NCBI GenBank assembly: GCA_963787485.1
Contig: CAWBDF010000010.1
Span: 1 to 64,000 of the forward strand
Source of the DNA: Bog-473 sp963787485
Lineage (GTDB): Bacteria > Actinomycetota > Acidimicrobiia > Acidimicrobiales > RAAP-2
Direction of reading: 5' to 3'
DNA: 64,000 bases
A model generated the notes under the pieces. The model saw only the letters and a list, made by a program, of their open reading frames with translations, searched no databases and was not told the DNA's origin. This document shows, piece by piece, positions 18,748 through 26,339 of this stretch; position 1 is the first letter of the stretch; each line of letters begins with the position of its first letter. The position numbers and the translations under genes are program-made.

Positions 18748-19110
18748 TCACCGCGCCCGGCGCACCCTCACCCCCGCCGAACCCACGTCGAGGGGGATTG
18801 GCGGCCGAAGCTTGCGCACCGTCACCTCCACCGCCTCGATCCGGGGGTCGACGATGAGAAGAGCGCTGGCCATCCGGCCGGCGAGGGCCTCGAGCAACCG
18901 GTACGAGCGCCCGCTCACCACGTCGGCCGCCGACTGGGCCAAGGCTCCGTAGTCCACCGTGTCCGTCAAGTCATCGCTCTGCTGGGCCGCCTCGGTGTCT
19001 ACCCAGGCCACGATGTCCACCGAGAAGGGCTGGGCCCGTTCTCGCTCCTCGGGCAGGACGCCGTGGACCCCCAGGACCCGGAGTTCACCGATCTCGACCC
19101 GGTCCGTCAC
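18748..19110 (-). CDS. folB: Dihydroneopterin aldolase
   Basis: FolB cleaves 7,8-dihydroneopterin to 6-hydroxymethyl-dihydropterin and glycolaldehyde. The 120-residue protein has the conserved N-terminal IGELRVLGVHGVLPEERERAQ with the catalytic Glu. It also has FSVDIVAWVDTEAAQQSDDL, a VDYGALAQSAADVV stretch and LLEALAGRMASALL, with VEVTVRKLRPPIP near the end. Length is normal. It lies between the phosphatase-like gene and folK. Confidence 0.93.
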   Translation of the reverse strand: MTDRVEIGELRVLGVHGVLPEERERAQPFSVDIVAWVDTEAAQQSDDLTDTVDYGALAQSAADVVSGRSYRLLEALAGRMASALLIVDPRIEAVEVTVRKLRPPIPLDVGSAGVRVRRAR

Positions 19111-19159
19111 CGCCCCCTCACCGCCCCCTCACTGCCTCACCTGCCCCGGGCCCGGACGC

Positions 19160-19675
19160 TCAGCCGGCCTGGCCGCGGGCCGGCATGCCCTCGAGCTCGG
19201 CCAGCAGCTCGCGGCCCGGCTCGCCCATGGCGTGCCCGACGACGTGCTCCACCAGCGCCACGGCCTGGGGCAGGTTGGCGATGCGCCCCGACCACATGAG
19301 ATAGCCGGCCATCACCCCCATGACCCGGTCGCCCAGTTCGTCCTGGTGCACCAGAATGCGCAGCCCGGCCGCCAAGGAGCTCTCAATGTCCTGGTAGCAG
19401 GCGGCCAGCACCGGACGGGGATCGCCGACCCGCTCGAGCGGGTAGTGCCCCCACGCCAAGCCCTCCTCGTCGTAGGCGCCCAGGTTGTGCGGCGACGGGA
19501 GCAGCGAGATGATCCGGCCGAATTCCTGGACACGCAGCCAGATGATCTCCTCGGTACGCCGGACGCGCCGGTGGTGCACCGAGAAGCCGCCGGGCCGCTC
19601 GCTGACCGCGAGGTGGTCGCGGATGATCCAGGTGAAGTTGCGCGGCGGGATGCCGGCGGCCCACTTGCCCTTCAT
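19160..19675 (-). CDS. Dual-specificity-phosphatase-like protein lacking the catalytic cysteine
   Basis: The 171-residue protein starts at ATG 19675. Its layout matches small dual-specificity/cyclin-inhibitor-type phosphatases: an N-terminal NFTWIIRDHLAVSERPGG, a FGRIISLLPSPHNL strand, a YPLERVGDP loop and then ILVHQDELGDRVMGVMAGYLM. The last segment aligns with the P-loop consensus HCx5R, but the nucleophilic Cys is Gln (codon CAG), giving HQx5R. The Arg remains. If the fold call is right, this is a pseudophosphatase that could bind but not hydrolyse phosphoesters. It sits 13 bp after folP and 49 bp before folB. The fold assignment rests on pattern recognition and is moderately sure; existence as a gene is secure. 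Confidence 0.7.
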   Translation of the reverse strand: MKGKWAAGIPPRNFTWIIRDHLAVSERPGGFSVHHRRVRRTEEIIWLRVQEFGRIISLLPSPHNLGAYDEEGLAWGHYPLERVGDPRPVLAACYQDIESSLAAGLRILVHQDELGDRVMGVMAGYLMWSGRIANLPQAVALVEHVVGHAMGEPGRELLAELEGMPARGQAG

Positions 19676-19688
19676 GCGGCGGGACCCC

Positions 19689-20534
19689 TCATGCGGCAGG
19701 ACCATACAGCCGGGCCACCTGCACCGTCGCCGCCACGTCGTGCACGCGCACCATGCCCACCCCTGCCACCAGGGCCGCGGCGGCCGTGGCCAGCGAGGCT
19801 TCGGCGCGCTCGGAGACCGGCGACGGGTCGGCGGCCGGCCCGGAGCTGGGCCTGCCGGGCCCGAGCAGGCCGAGGAAGCGTTTTCGGCTGGTGCCGACCA
19901 GCACGCCGGCACAGCCGGCCTCGTCCGCCGACTCGACCAGCTCGGGGAGATGCCGCAGGAGGCTCAAGTTGTGCGCCGGCGTCTTGCCGAACCCGATCCC
20001 CGGGTCGACCCACACCTCGGCGACCCCGGCGGCCAGGGCCCGACAGGCGCGGTCGAGCACGAAGCCGTACACCTCGCCCACCACGTCGTCGTAACGGGGA
20101 TCGTCCTGCATGGTCCGGGGGAGGCCCTGCATGTGCATGGCGACCCAGCCGGCTCGGCGGGCCGCGGCCACGTCCGAGAGCGTGGCCGAGACGTCGTTGA
20201 CCAGGCCGGCCCCGGCGGACAGCGCGGCGGCGGCCACCTCGGGCTTCACCGTGTCGACCGAAATGCGCACACCTCGGGCCACGGCGGGCGCGGCCAGCGC
20301 CTCCACCACCGGCACCACCCGGTCCAGCTCGACGTCGAGCGGCGCCGGTTCTGCGCCCGGCCGGGAGGACTCGCCGCCCACGTCGATCACGTCGGCGCCC
20401 TGGTCGATCATGGCGAGCCCGTGCGCCACTGCGGCATCCCGCTCCACGTAGCGCCCACCGTCTGAGAAGGAGTCCGGCGTGACGTTGAGCACGCCCATGA
20501 CGAGGGGGCGCCGTCGCACCACCGGCGCCGTCAT
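19689..20534 (-). CDS. folP: Dihydropteroate synthase
   Basis: FolP condenses the pterin diphosphate with p-aminobenzoate and is the sulfonamide target. The 281-residue TIM barrel shows LVMGVLNVTPDSFSDGG, VIDVGGESSRPGA, VRISVDTVKPEV, AGLVNDVSA, VWVDPGIGFGKTPAHNL, a VGTSRKRFLG loop and a final VRVHDV. A short insertion after SRKRFLGLLGPG (about 15 residues, rich in Pro, Ser and Gly) is unremarkable. It lies 6 bp downstream of folE. Confidence 0.95.
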   Translation of the reverse strand: MTAPVVRRRPLVMGVLNVTPDSFSDGGRYVERDAAVAHGLAMIDQGADVIDVGGESSRPGAEPAPLDVELDRVVPVVEALAAPAVARGVRISVDTVKPEVAAAALSAGAGLVNDVSATLSDVAAARRAGWVAMHMQGLPRTMQDDPRYDDVVGEVYGFVLDRACRALAAGVAEVWVDPGIGFGKTPAHNLSLLRHLPELVESADEAGCAGVLVGTSRKRFLGLLGPGRPSSGPAADPSPVSERAEASLATAAAALVAGVGMVRVHDVAATVQVARLYGPAA

Positions 20535-20540
20535 GGCCGC

Positions 20541-21110
20541 TCAGCGACCTCGGATGAACTGCATGGCTTCGGCCCGCGTGGCCGCGTCGGAGCGGAAGAG
20601 GCCGCGCACCGACGAGGTGACCGTGACCGTGCCGGGCTTCTTGACTCCGCGCATGGACATGCACAGGTGCTCCGCTTCGATCACCACCAGCACGCCGCGT
20701 GGCGAGAGCACCTTGTCGATGGCGTCCGCGATCTGCGTGGTCATGCGCTCTTGCACCTGGAGTTGGCGGGCATAGCCGTCGACCAGCCGGGCCAGCTTGG
20801 ACAGCCCGGTGATCCGTCCGTCCTCGGCCGGGATGTAGGCGACGTGGGCCCGGCCCAGGAACGGCACCAGGTGGTGCTCGCACAGCGAGGCGAACGGGAT
20901 GTCGCGCACCATGACCATCTCGTCGTGCTCGGCGGCGAAGGTCACCTCGAGATGCCGGGCCGGGTCGTCATGGAGGCCGGAGAACAGCTCCTGGTACATG
21001 GCGGCAACCCGGTCGGGGGTGGCCAACAACCCGTCACGGCCCGGGTCCTCACCGATGGCGCTGAGCAGTTCGGCCACGGCAGCCCGCACCCGCTCACTGT
21101 CGACGGTCAC
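20541..21110 (-). CDS. folE: GTP cyclohydrolase I
   Basis: FolE converts GTP to 7,8-dihydroneopterin triphosphate, the first folate step. The 189-residue protein has FASLCEHHLVPFLGRAHVAYIP (zinc Cys and substrate residues), GLSKLARLVDGYARQLQVQERMT in two conserved helices, and VVIEAEHLCMSMRGVKKPGT. The start GTG 21110-21108 has a GGAGGAG site just upstream and overlaps the hpt stop as GTGA. In mycobacteria ftsH lies between hpt and folE; here the two genes abut. Confidence 0.95.
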   Translation of the reverse strand: MTVDSERVRAAVAELLSAIGEDPGRDGLLATPDRVAAMYQELFSGLHDDPARHLEVTFAAEHDEMVMVRDIPFASLCEHHLVPFLGRAHVAYIPAEDGRITGLSKLARLVDGYARQLQVQERMTTQIADAIDKVLSPRGVLVVIEAEHLCMSMRGVKKPGTVTVTSSVRGLFRSDAATRAEAMQFIRGR

Positions 21111-21679
21111 TGATCTCCTCCTTGGTAGTGATGCACTCCCCGGAGGTTGCGGTAGCGCTCGTCCGCATCGAGGCCGTAGCCGACCACGAACTCCGGAGGG
21201 ATGGTGAACCCGACGTAGCGCAGGTCCAGGCCGACCCGCTGCTCGCCGTCCTTGACCAGCAGCGCGCACACCTCGACGCTCTTGGGCTGGCGGGCCTGCA
21301 GGTAGCGCCGCAGGTAATTGAGGGTCAGCCCGCTGTCGATGATGTCCTCGACCACCAGCACGTGACGGCCGTCGAGCTCGGAGTCGAGGTCCTTGACGAT
21401 GCGCACGACGCCCGACGTCCTCGTGGCGCTGCCGTAGGACGACACGGCCATGAAGTCGACCTCCACCGGGAGGGCGATGGCCCGGCACAGGTCGCTCATG
21501 AAGAGCATGGCCCCCTTGAGCACCGCGACCAACAGCGGGGGCTCGTCCATGTAGTCGGCCGTGATCTGCGCGCCCAGCTCGGCCACTCGCACCGCCAGCC
21601 GCTCCTCCCCCACGAGCACCGGCCCGACGTCGGGTTCGGCCCAGGCGGGGGCGCCCGCACCTGCCTCCTCCTGGGTCAC
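21107..21679 (-). CDS. hpt: Hypoxanthine phosphoribosyltransferase, probably the 3' half of a tilS-hpt fusion
   Basis: Hpt salvages hypoxanthine and guanine with PRPP. The PRPP loop VLVVEDIIDSGLTLNYL is intact, as are PPLLVAVLKGAMLFMSDL, DFMAVSSYGSAT and the C-terminal VVGYGLDADERYRNL. As an independent gene it could start at GTG 21679. However, the same frame stays open upstream and encodes a TilS C-terminal domain (TEVSGGRRVRRTAGRLRVEAA). The ancestral product was therefore probably one TilS-HPRT polypeptide, as known in other bacteria. It overlaps folE by 4 bp. Confidence 0.92.
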   Translation of the reverse strand: MTQEEAGAGAPAWAEPDVGPVLVGEERLAVRVAELGAQITADYMDEPPLLVAVLKGAMLFMSDLCRAIALPVEVDFMAVSSYGSATRTSGVVRIVKDLDSELDGRHVLVVEDIIDSGLTLNYLRRYLQARQPKSVEVCALLVKDGEQRVGLDLRYVGFTIPPEFVVGYGLDADERYRNLRGVHHYQGGDQ

Positions 21680-22593
21680 CGGCGTGAGACTACCGGAGGG
21701 CGCTGCCTCCACCCGGAGGCGGCCGGCCGTGCGGCGCACCCGCCGACCGCCCGACACCTCGGTACCCACCGCGGTGCCCCGGGCAACGGCCAGGACCCGG
21801 TCGACCTCGGCCAGCGACGGGGGGTGCTCCGTGCCACCGGCGGTGGTGTCGGCCGCGAAGGCGGCGCGCAGCCAACGTCGTACCGCCCGGCGCGCCAGGG
21901 GGCGGGGGCGCGGGCCACGGCGCGGGCGTCGGCCGGGTCCGCCAACTCCTCGCGTGCCAGCGATTCGAGCAGCGCGACCTCGTCGCGCAGAACGCCGGCC
22001 TGCCGGGCCAAGAGAGGAACGGGGTCACGCCCGGCCACCGCGGCACACAGCGGCAACAGCTCGTGCCGGATCCGATTGCGGACGAAGGCGGGGTCCTCGT
22101 TGCTCGGGTCGACGACGGGAACGAGCCCCAACGCGTCGCACAGCGAGGTGGTCTCGGCCCGTCGCAATCCGAGCAGCGGATGGTGCGGACCGGCTTCCAT
22201 GCCCGCCATCCCGTCGGCCCCGGCGCCGCGCAAGACGTTGACCAGGACGGTCTCGGCCTGGTCGTCCATGGTGTGTCCGGTCGCCGCCCCGGAGGGCAGT
22301 GCGCCGAGACGAGCCTCCCGGGCACGGGCTTCGAGGTTCGGGCCCGGGGCCACGCAGACCTTCCGGCGCTCGAAGGCAGCCCCGAACCGCGCCGCGGCCG
22401 CGGCCACGACGTCGGCCTCCTCAGCCGAACCCGGGCGCAGGCCGTGGTCCACGTGCACAGCCGTCACCGCGCAGCCCGCCGCGACGGCCAGGACGAGCAG
22501 CGCCAGGGAGTCCGCTCCGCCCGACACCGCACAGGGCAAGACTGCGCCCGGCGGGGGGAACGTGCAGCGGCTCAGCAGCTCGGTGCAGAGCAC
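21676..22593 (-). CDS. tilS: tRNA(Ile)-lysidine synthase, frameshifted near its C-terminus
   Basis: TilS converts the wobble cytidine of tRNA-Ile(CAU) to lysidine with ATP. The PP-loop is CAVSGGADSLALLVLA; HVDHGLRPGSAEEADVV, ATGHTMDDQAETVLVNVLRG and VRNRIRHELLPL are all present. After APAP (bases 21898-21902, a run of five Gs on the plus strand) the reading frame becomes random-looking and ends at 21676. Adding one base to that run restores LARRAVRRWLRAAF and then a full TilS C-terminal domain, reading straight into hpt. GTG 22593 is my start; GTG 22650 is an alternative that overlaps the metalloprotease gene by 8 bp. Confidence 0.88.
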   Translation of the reverse strand: MLCTELLSRCTFPPPGAVLPCAVSGGADSLALLVLAVAAGCAVTAVHVDHGLRPGSAEEADVVAAAAARFGAAFERRKVCVAPGPNLEARAREARLGALPSGAATGHTMDDQAETVLVNVLRGAGADGMAGMEAGPHHPLLGLRRAETTSLCDALGLVPVVDPSNEDPAFVRNRIRHELLPLCAAVAGRDPVPLLARQAGVLRDEVALLESLAREELADPADARAVARAPAPWRAGRYDVGCAPPSRPTPPPVARSTPRRWPRSTGSWPLPGAPRWVPRCRAVGGCAARPAASGWRQRPPVVSRR

Positions 22594-22642
22594 GTCGGCT
22601 CGGACGCCAAGGCTGGTGGGTGGAACGCTGGCGCAGTCCCCT

Positions 22643-23713
22643 TCACCCACCGGTCCCACCGGCACCACCGGCGCGGGCCATCCAGGCCGACGGATCGCGG
22701 ATCTCCTCGAGCGTCGGGAGCCATTCGGGTGCTTCCCAGACGCGAGCCAACAGAGCCGGGCCACCCACGCGCTCCACCGTTTCGACGAAGCGCTCGCCTT
22801 CGGCGTACTGACGGATTTTGGCGTCCAGGCCCAGCACCTTGGACATGAGCTTGGTCAAGCCGCGTGCCGAGGTCCGGCGCTGGTGCAAGACCTTCGAGAA
22901 GTGGGCCGCCCCGGGGACCTCTCCGGCACCCGCCCGATCCATGGTCACGTCGCCGTGGCCCTCAATCAGGCTCATCATTCCCGAGATCCGCGACAGCGCC
23001 TGGCGCTGTTCGGGCGTGGCCAACATGCCGACCACTCCCGCGTCGCGGGCCGGGTTGCGCCCGGCACGAATCTCGGCGGCGGCACGACGCACCACGTCGA
23101 CCAGTCCGCTCGGGTCCGCCGCGAGCGGGCCGAGCAACTCGGAGACCAGCGAGACGAAGTGGTCGCGCATCCAGGGGACCGCGGTGAACTGCAATCGGTG
23201 CGTCACCTCGTGAAGGGCCAGCCAGAGCCGGAACTGGCTCGGTGCGAACCCGTACTGCTCCTCGATCGCCACGATGTTCGGACCGACGTAGGACACCAGG
23301 TCCTGGTCCTCGGGTGACTCGTCGTTGATCAGCAAGTCGTACTGGCCGAGCACCCGCGTGGCCATGTAGGCCAACATCAACCCGAGCTGGGTCCCCGCCA
23401 CCGTGCGCCCGACCACGAGCGACGCGCCTCGGAACTTGGCGGCGCGCATGCGCTGGAGCTCCAGCAGCGCCGGACCGACCAGCCGTTCGACGGATCGCAC
23501 GTTCGCCGACGCCCAGCCCGGCCGATCGGTGACCTTGGCTCGAGCCGACCCGTGCGCGGGGCGCCACCCGGTGGCCGCGCTGACGAGCACCTCGGCGCGT
23601 GCCGTCAATTCCTCGAACTGCGCCTGCAGATCGCTCGACCGGTAAGAGGCCGGCGCGGGCTTGAGGATCAGCGCGCCGACAGCGACCCGCTCGGCCAGCG
23701 CCCAGTCCACCAC
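22643..23713 (-). CDS. Zinc-dependent metalloprotease of the DUF2342 family
   Basis: The 356-residue protein (start GTG 23713, VVDWALAERVA) is a homologue of mycobacterial Rv3626c. The zinc motif HEXXH is LHEVTHRLQF. The family features DLVSYVGPNIVAIEEQYGF, VPWMRDHF, a SLIEGHGDVTMDRAG third-ligand region and RRTSARGLTKLMSKVLGLDAKIRQY are all there. The family has been labelled coenzyme F420 biosynthesis-associated on genomic grounds; the substrate is unknown. It starts the tilS-lysS operon and lies 43 bp after rsrA. Confidence 0.88.
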   Translation of the reverse strand: MVDWALAERVAVGALILKPAPASYRSSDLQAQFEELTARAEVLVSAATGWRPAHGSARAKVTDRPGWASANVRSVERLVGPALLELQRMRAAKFRGASLVVGRTVAGTQLGLMLAYMATRVLGQYDLLINDESPEDQDLVSYVGPNIVAIEEQYGFAPSQFRLWLALHEVTHRLQFTAVPWMRDHFVSLVSELLGPLAADPSGLVDVVRRAAAEIRAGRNPARDAGVVGMLATPEQRQALSRISGMMSLIEGHGDVTMDRAGAGEVPGAAHFSKVLHQRRTSARGLTKLMSKVLGLDAKIRQYAEGERFVETVERVGGPALLARVWEAPEWLPTLEEIRDPSAWMARAGGAGGTGG

Positions 23714-23756
23714 CGCCGCGCCACCGGTCCCCGTCTCGGCGACCTCGGAATTCTGT

Positions 23757-24080
23757 TCAGCGGTCGTCGTGGCGCCGCCGGCTTTCCTCGTCCAGGGCTC
23801 GGGCCACGCGCTGGATGAGGCTCTCGGGCACCCGGTCCTTGCACCGGTTGGCGATGACCCGGCGCAGTTCGGCCTCGAACTCGGCGGCGCCACAGCAGGG
23901 CCCGCACCAATTCAGGTGGATGCGGATCTCGTGGCGGCGCTCTTCGGTCAGCTCACCGTCGAGATACCGGTAGAGCTCGTGCACCGCCTCGGCACAGTTC
24001 ACCGAAGGCCCGAAGAGCCTGCTCCCGTCCATGGCGGCTGCGCTGCTGCCGCCTCTTGCCTCGCCCAACTCCTCGCTCAC
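23757..24080 (-). CDS. rsrA: Zinc-binding anti-sigma factor (RsrA/mycothiol-system type)
   Basis: The 107-residue protein carries the ZAS-domain motif H-x3-C-x2-C in RIHLNWCGPCCGAAEFEAELR, with an upstream Cys (VNCAEAVHELYRYLDGEL) completing the RsrA-type redox zinc site. Oxidation of such a site releases the partner sigma factor. Its start overlaps the sigma-factor stop by 4 bp (ATGA), so the two are translationally coupled. A second in-frame ATG (24032) would give a shorter form closer to the family average. Confidence 0.88.
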   Translation of the reverse strand: MSEELGEARGGSSAAAMDGSRLFGPSVNCAEAVHELYRYLDGELTEERRHEIRIHLNWCGPCCGAAEFEAELRRVIANRCKDRVPESLIQRVARALDEESRRRHDDR

Positions 24081-24667
24081 TCTCTCGACCCCCCCGGCAT
24101 GCTCCCCACAAGGCCGCGTTCGGTCGCCACACTGAGCAACGCCTTCTGGAGCGCCCTTCTTCCCCGGTGGATGCGGCTCATGACGGTGCCGATCGGCACG
24201 TCGGTGATCTCGGAGATCTCTTTGTAGGAGAACCCCTCGACGTCGGCCAGGAGCACGGCCATGCGGAAGCTCTCGGGCAGCGCCTCGAGCGCCTCCTTCA
24301 CGTCGTCGTCGGTGAAGCGTTCCAGCGCTTCGTCTTCGGCGGACCGTCCAGGGTCGCTTCCACCCGACCCGGGGAGGCGCTTGTAGAGGTACAGGTCCTC
24401 GACATCCTCCACGTCCGCGGTCTCCGGGCGGCGCTGGGCCGCCCGGTACGAGTTGATGAACGTGTTGGTGAGGATTCGGTAGAGCCAGGCCCGCAGATTG
24501 GTCCCCTCGGTGAAGGACCCGAACGACCGATAGGCCTTCAGATAGGTCTCCTGCACCAGGTCCTCGGCGTCGGCCCGGTTCCGGGTCATCCGCAGCGCGG
24601 CCGAGTAGAGGCCGGGCATGAATTCCATGGCGACATCGGTGAAAGTGGCCTGGTCTGCCATACCCAA
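24077..24667 (-). CDS. sigR: ECF RNA polymerase sigma factor, SigR/SigH type
   Basis: The 196-residue ECF sigma factor has region 2 (LRMTRNRADAEDLVQETYLK, FGSFTEGTNLRAWLYRIL) and region 4 (EALPESFRMAVLLADVEGFS, DVPIGTVMSRIHRGRRALQ). The acidic linker and NTFINSYRAAQRRP are typical of the thiol-stress SigR/SigH group, which agrees with the RsrA-like gene directly downstream. It probably controls oxidative and thiol stress genes. The start is ATG 24667 or 24661. Confidence 0.92.
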   Translation of the reverse strand: MGMADQATFTDVAMEFMPGLYSAALRMTRNRADAEDLVQETYLKAYRSFGSFTEGTNLRAWLYRILTNTFINSYRAAQRRPETADVEDVEDLYLYKRLPGSGGSDPGRSAEDEALERFTDDDVKEALEALPESFRMAVLLADVEGFSYKEISEITDVPIGTVMSRIHRGRRALQKALLSVATERGLVGSMPGGSRE

Positions 24668-24708
24668 ACCCTACCCACTCGTTGGGGCCGGAGCGGCGGG
24701 GCCGGACG

Positions 24709-25071
24709 TCAACGCTTGGCGTACTCCGCGAAGCCCTGCCAGTCGATCACCACGCAGGGCTCGTCGCCCACGATCCACGCGTCGTGGCCGGGCGGGATCA
24801 CCGCGAAGTCCCCCGCCCCGAACTCCTCCTCCTGCCCTTCGTCCATGACCACCCGCATGCGCCCCGAGATGTAGTACCCCAGGTGGGCGGCCTGGCAGCT
24901 GTCCGTCCCGGCGATGGGCTTCACGTGCTCGGACCAGTGCCACCCAGGCTGGAAGGTGGCCCGCCCGACGGCGCCGGCGTCGATGTTGACCAGCTCGAGC
25001 CGACCGGTGTCCCCGGCGAACGGCCGGACGTCCTCGGGTGCGTCCAGGCTCATCTTCTGCATGCCAGCCAT
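24709..25071 (-). CDS. Cupin-domain protein
   Basis: The 120-residue single-domain cupin has PGWHWSEHVKPI (motif 1 with His, His and Glu-like ligands), HLGYYISGRMRVVMDEG and the motif 2 stretch FGAGDFAVIPPGHDAWIVGDE. It resembles small metal-binding cupins of unknown function common in actinobacteria. It lies 41 bp upstream of the sigR start on the same strand. It starts at ATG 25071, or at Met5 (25059). The direct repeats described separately lie in its promoter region. Confidence 0.8.
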   Translation of the reverse strand: MAGMQKMSLDAPEDVRPFAGDTGRLELVNIDAGAVGRATFQPGWHWSEHVKPIAGTDSCQAAHLGYYISGRMRVVMDEGQEEEFGAGDFAVIPPGHDAWIVGDEPCVVIDWQGFAEYAKR

Positions 25072-25134
25072 GGCATCCTCCTCTCCGCTCTCTCCGCTCT
25101 CTCCGCTCGGGGCTGCACGCCTCGAGCCCTCCTC

Positions 25135-25173
25135 TTTTACGGTCCTCTTTTACGGTCGAAGTTTTTTACGGTC
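25135..25173. promoter_or_regulatory. Three direct repeats TTTTACGGTC upstream of the cupin gene
   Basis: The 10-mer TTTTACGGTC occurs at 25135-25144, 25148-25157 and 25164-25173, with starts 13 and 16 bp apart. The last two copies are both followed by gaag. A ctctccg tandem repeat lies at about 25080-25108. The stretch is unusually T-rich for this genome and lies 64-102 bp upstream of the leftward cupin gene. It could be an operator array or a slippage product. Confidence 0.4.
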
Positions 25174-25452
25174 GAAGTCGAGCCGTGGAACGTTGGCGGA
25201 CTGGCTCACAGCTCGGCCAGCCGTTCGGCATTGCCGTCCTCCCCGGGCCGTGTCCCCACGGTGCTCACCGACAAGATACGCCCGGTGCCCTCGGGACGAA
25301 AGAGTGAGGGGATGCGTCTGTGACGCACACCGGAGACCGTGACCGGGTCTGGTCGGCCGTGTGAAGCGAGCCCGCAGAGCGCCGAAGTGCGCCGGATCAG
25401 ACCCACAGACCTGGTGCCGCGCCACACGCTGACCTCGGTAGCGTGGCGCGTC

Positions 25453-26250
25453 GTGCCCCTCACGCCGGCCCTCCCGCTCTTGCACTGGGAGGAAGCTGCC
25501 GACTGGGGAGCGGTGGTGGTTGTGACCACCCGCTCAGGAGGTGTCTCGGCGCCCCCCTACGACACATTGAACGTGGGGCTGCACGTGGGCGACCGGCCCG
25601 AGGACGTTGCCGTCAACCGTGTCCGCGTCGCCGCGGCCTTCGACGTCGAACCGACCACCATGGTCTTCGCGCAACAAGTGCATGGTGCGAACGCCGCGTT
25701 CATCGGCACGACCGATGCCGGACGCGGTCTGCTGTCCGAGCGCGACGCGGTGGCCGGCACCGACATCCTGGTCACCACCACCTCCGGTGTGACCCTGGTC
25801 GTCATGGTCGCCGACTGCGTCCCCGTGGCCCTGGTCGATCCGACCGCGGGCGTCCTCGCCGTCGTGCACGCCGGATGGCGCGGCACCGCGGCCGGCGGCG
25901 TCACCCGGGCGCTGGCCGCCATGGCGGACCGCGGGGCCCGGCCCGAACAGACGGCGGCCTTCCTCGGGCCCGCGGTGTCCCCGGAGCGCTACCAGGTCTC
26001 CGAGGAGGTGGTCAGGGCCCTGGCCGGCGCCGTGCGCGGCGGGCTCACTCCCTCGGTGGCGCGTCCCGATGGACCCGGGCACTGGCTGGTCGACCTCGTG
26101 GAGGCCAACCGCCAGCAGCTCCTGGAGGGAGGTGTCCGCGCCGACGCCGTGGTCGCGTGCGCGGCCACGACGGCCGACGAGGATTTCTTCAGTGACCGCG
26201 CCCGCCGGCCGTGTGGCCGACAGGCGTTGCTCGCCCGCCTGCCGGAGTGA
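25453..26250 (+). CDS. pgeF: Peptidoglycan editing factor PgeF (multicopper polyphenol oxidase/LACC1 family)
   Basis: The 265-residue protein has VTTRSGGVSAPPYDTLNVGLHVGD, FAQQVHGANAAFIG, the conserved MVADCVPVALVDP with its Cys, and AVVHAGWRGTAAGGV with the metal His. GPAVSPERYQVSEEVV and a C-terminal DEDFFSDRAR are also present. Members are purine nucleoside phosphorylase-like zinc or copper enzymes. The E. coli homologue YfiH/PgeF prevents misincorporation of L-serine into cell-wall precursors. That role fits well with murL and murD2 directly downstream. GTG 25453 is the start; upstream codons do not match the family. Confidence 0.9.
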   Translation: MPLTPALPLLHWEEAADWGAVVVVTTRSGGVSAPPYDTLNVGLHVGDRPEDVAVNRVRVAAAFDVEPTTMVFAQQVHGANAAFIGTTDAGRGLLSERDAVAGTDILVTTTSGVTLVVMVADCVPVALVDPTAGVLAVVHAGWRGTAAGGVTRALAAMADRGARPEQTAAFLGPAVSPERYQVSEEVVRALAGAVRGGLTPSVARPDGPGHWLVDLVEANRQQLLEGGVRADAVVACAATTADEDFFSDRARRPCGRQALLARLPE

Positions 26251-26339
26251 TCCGCCGGAGGGCCGTGGATCCGATCCTGGGCAGCGGCGCCGTAGCATGG
26301 GTGGCGGCGGACGACGGGCCGCCTGCGTCCACCCCTGCC

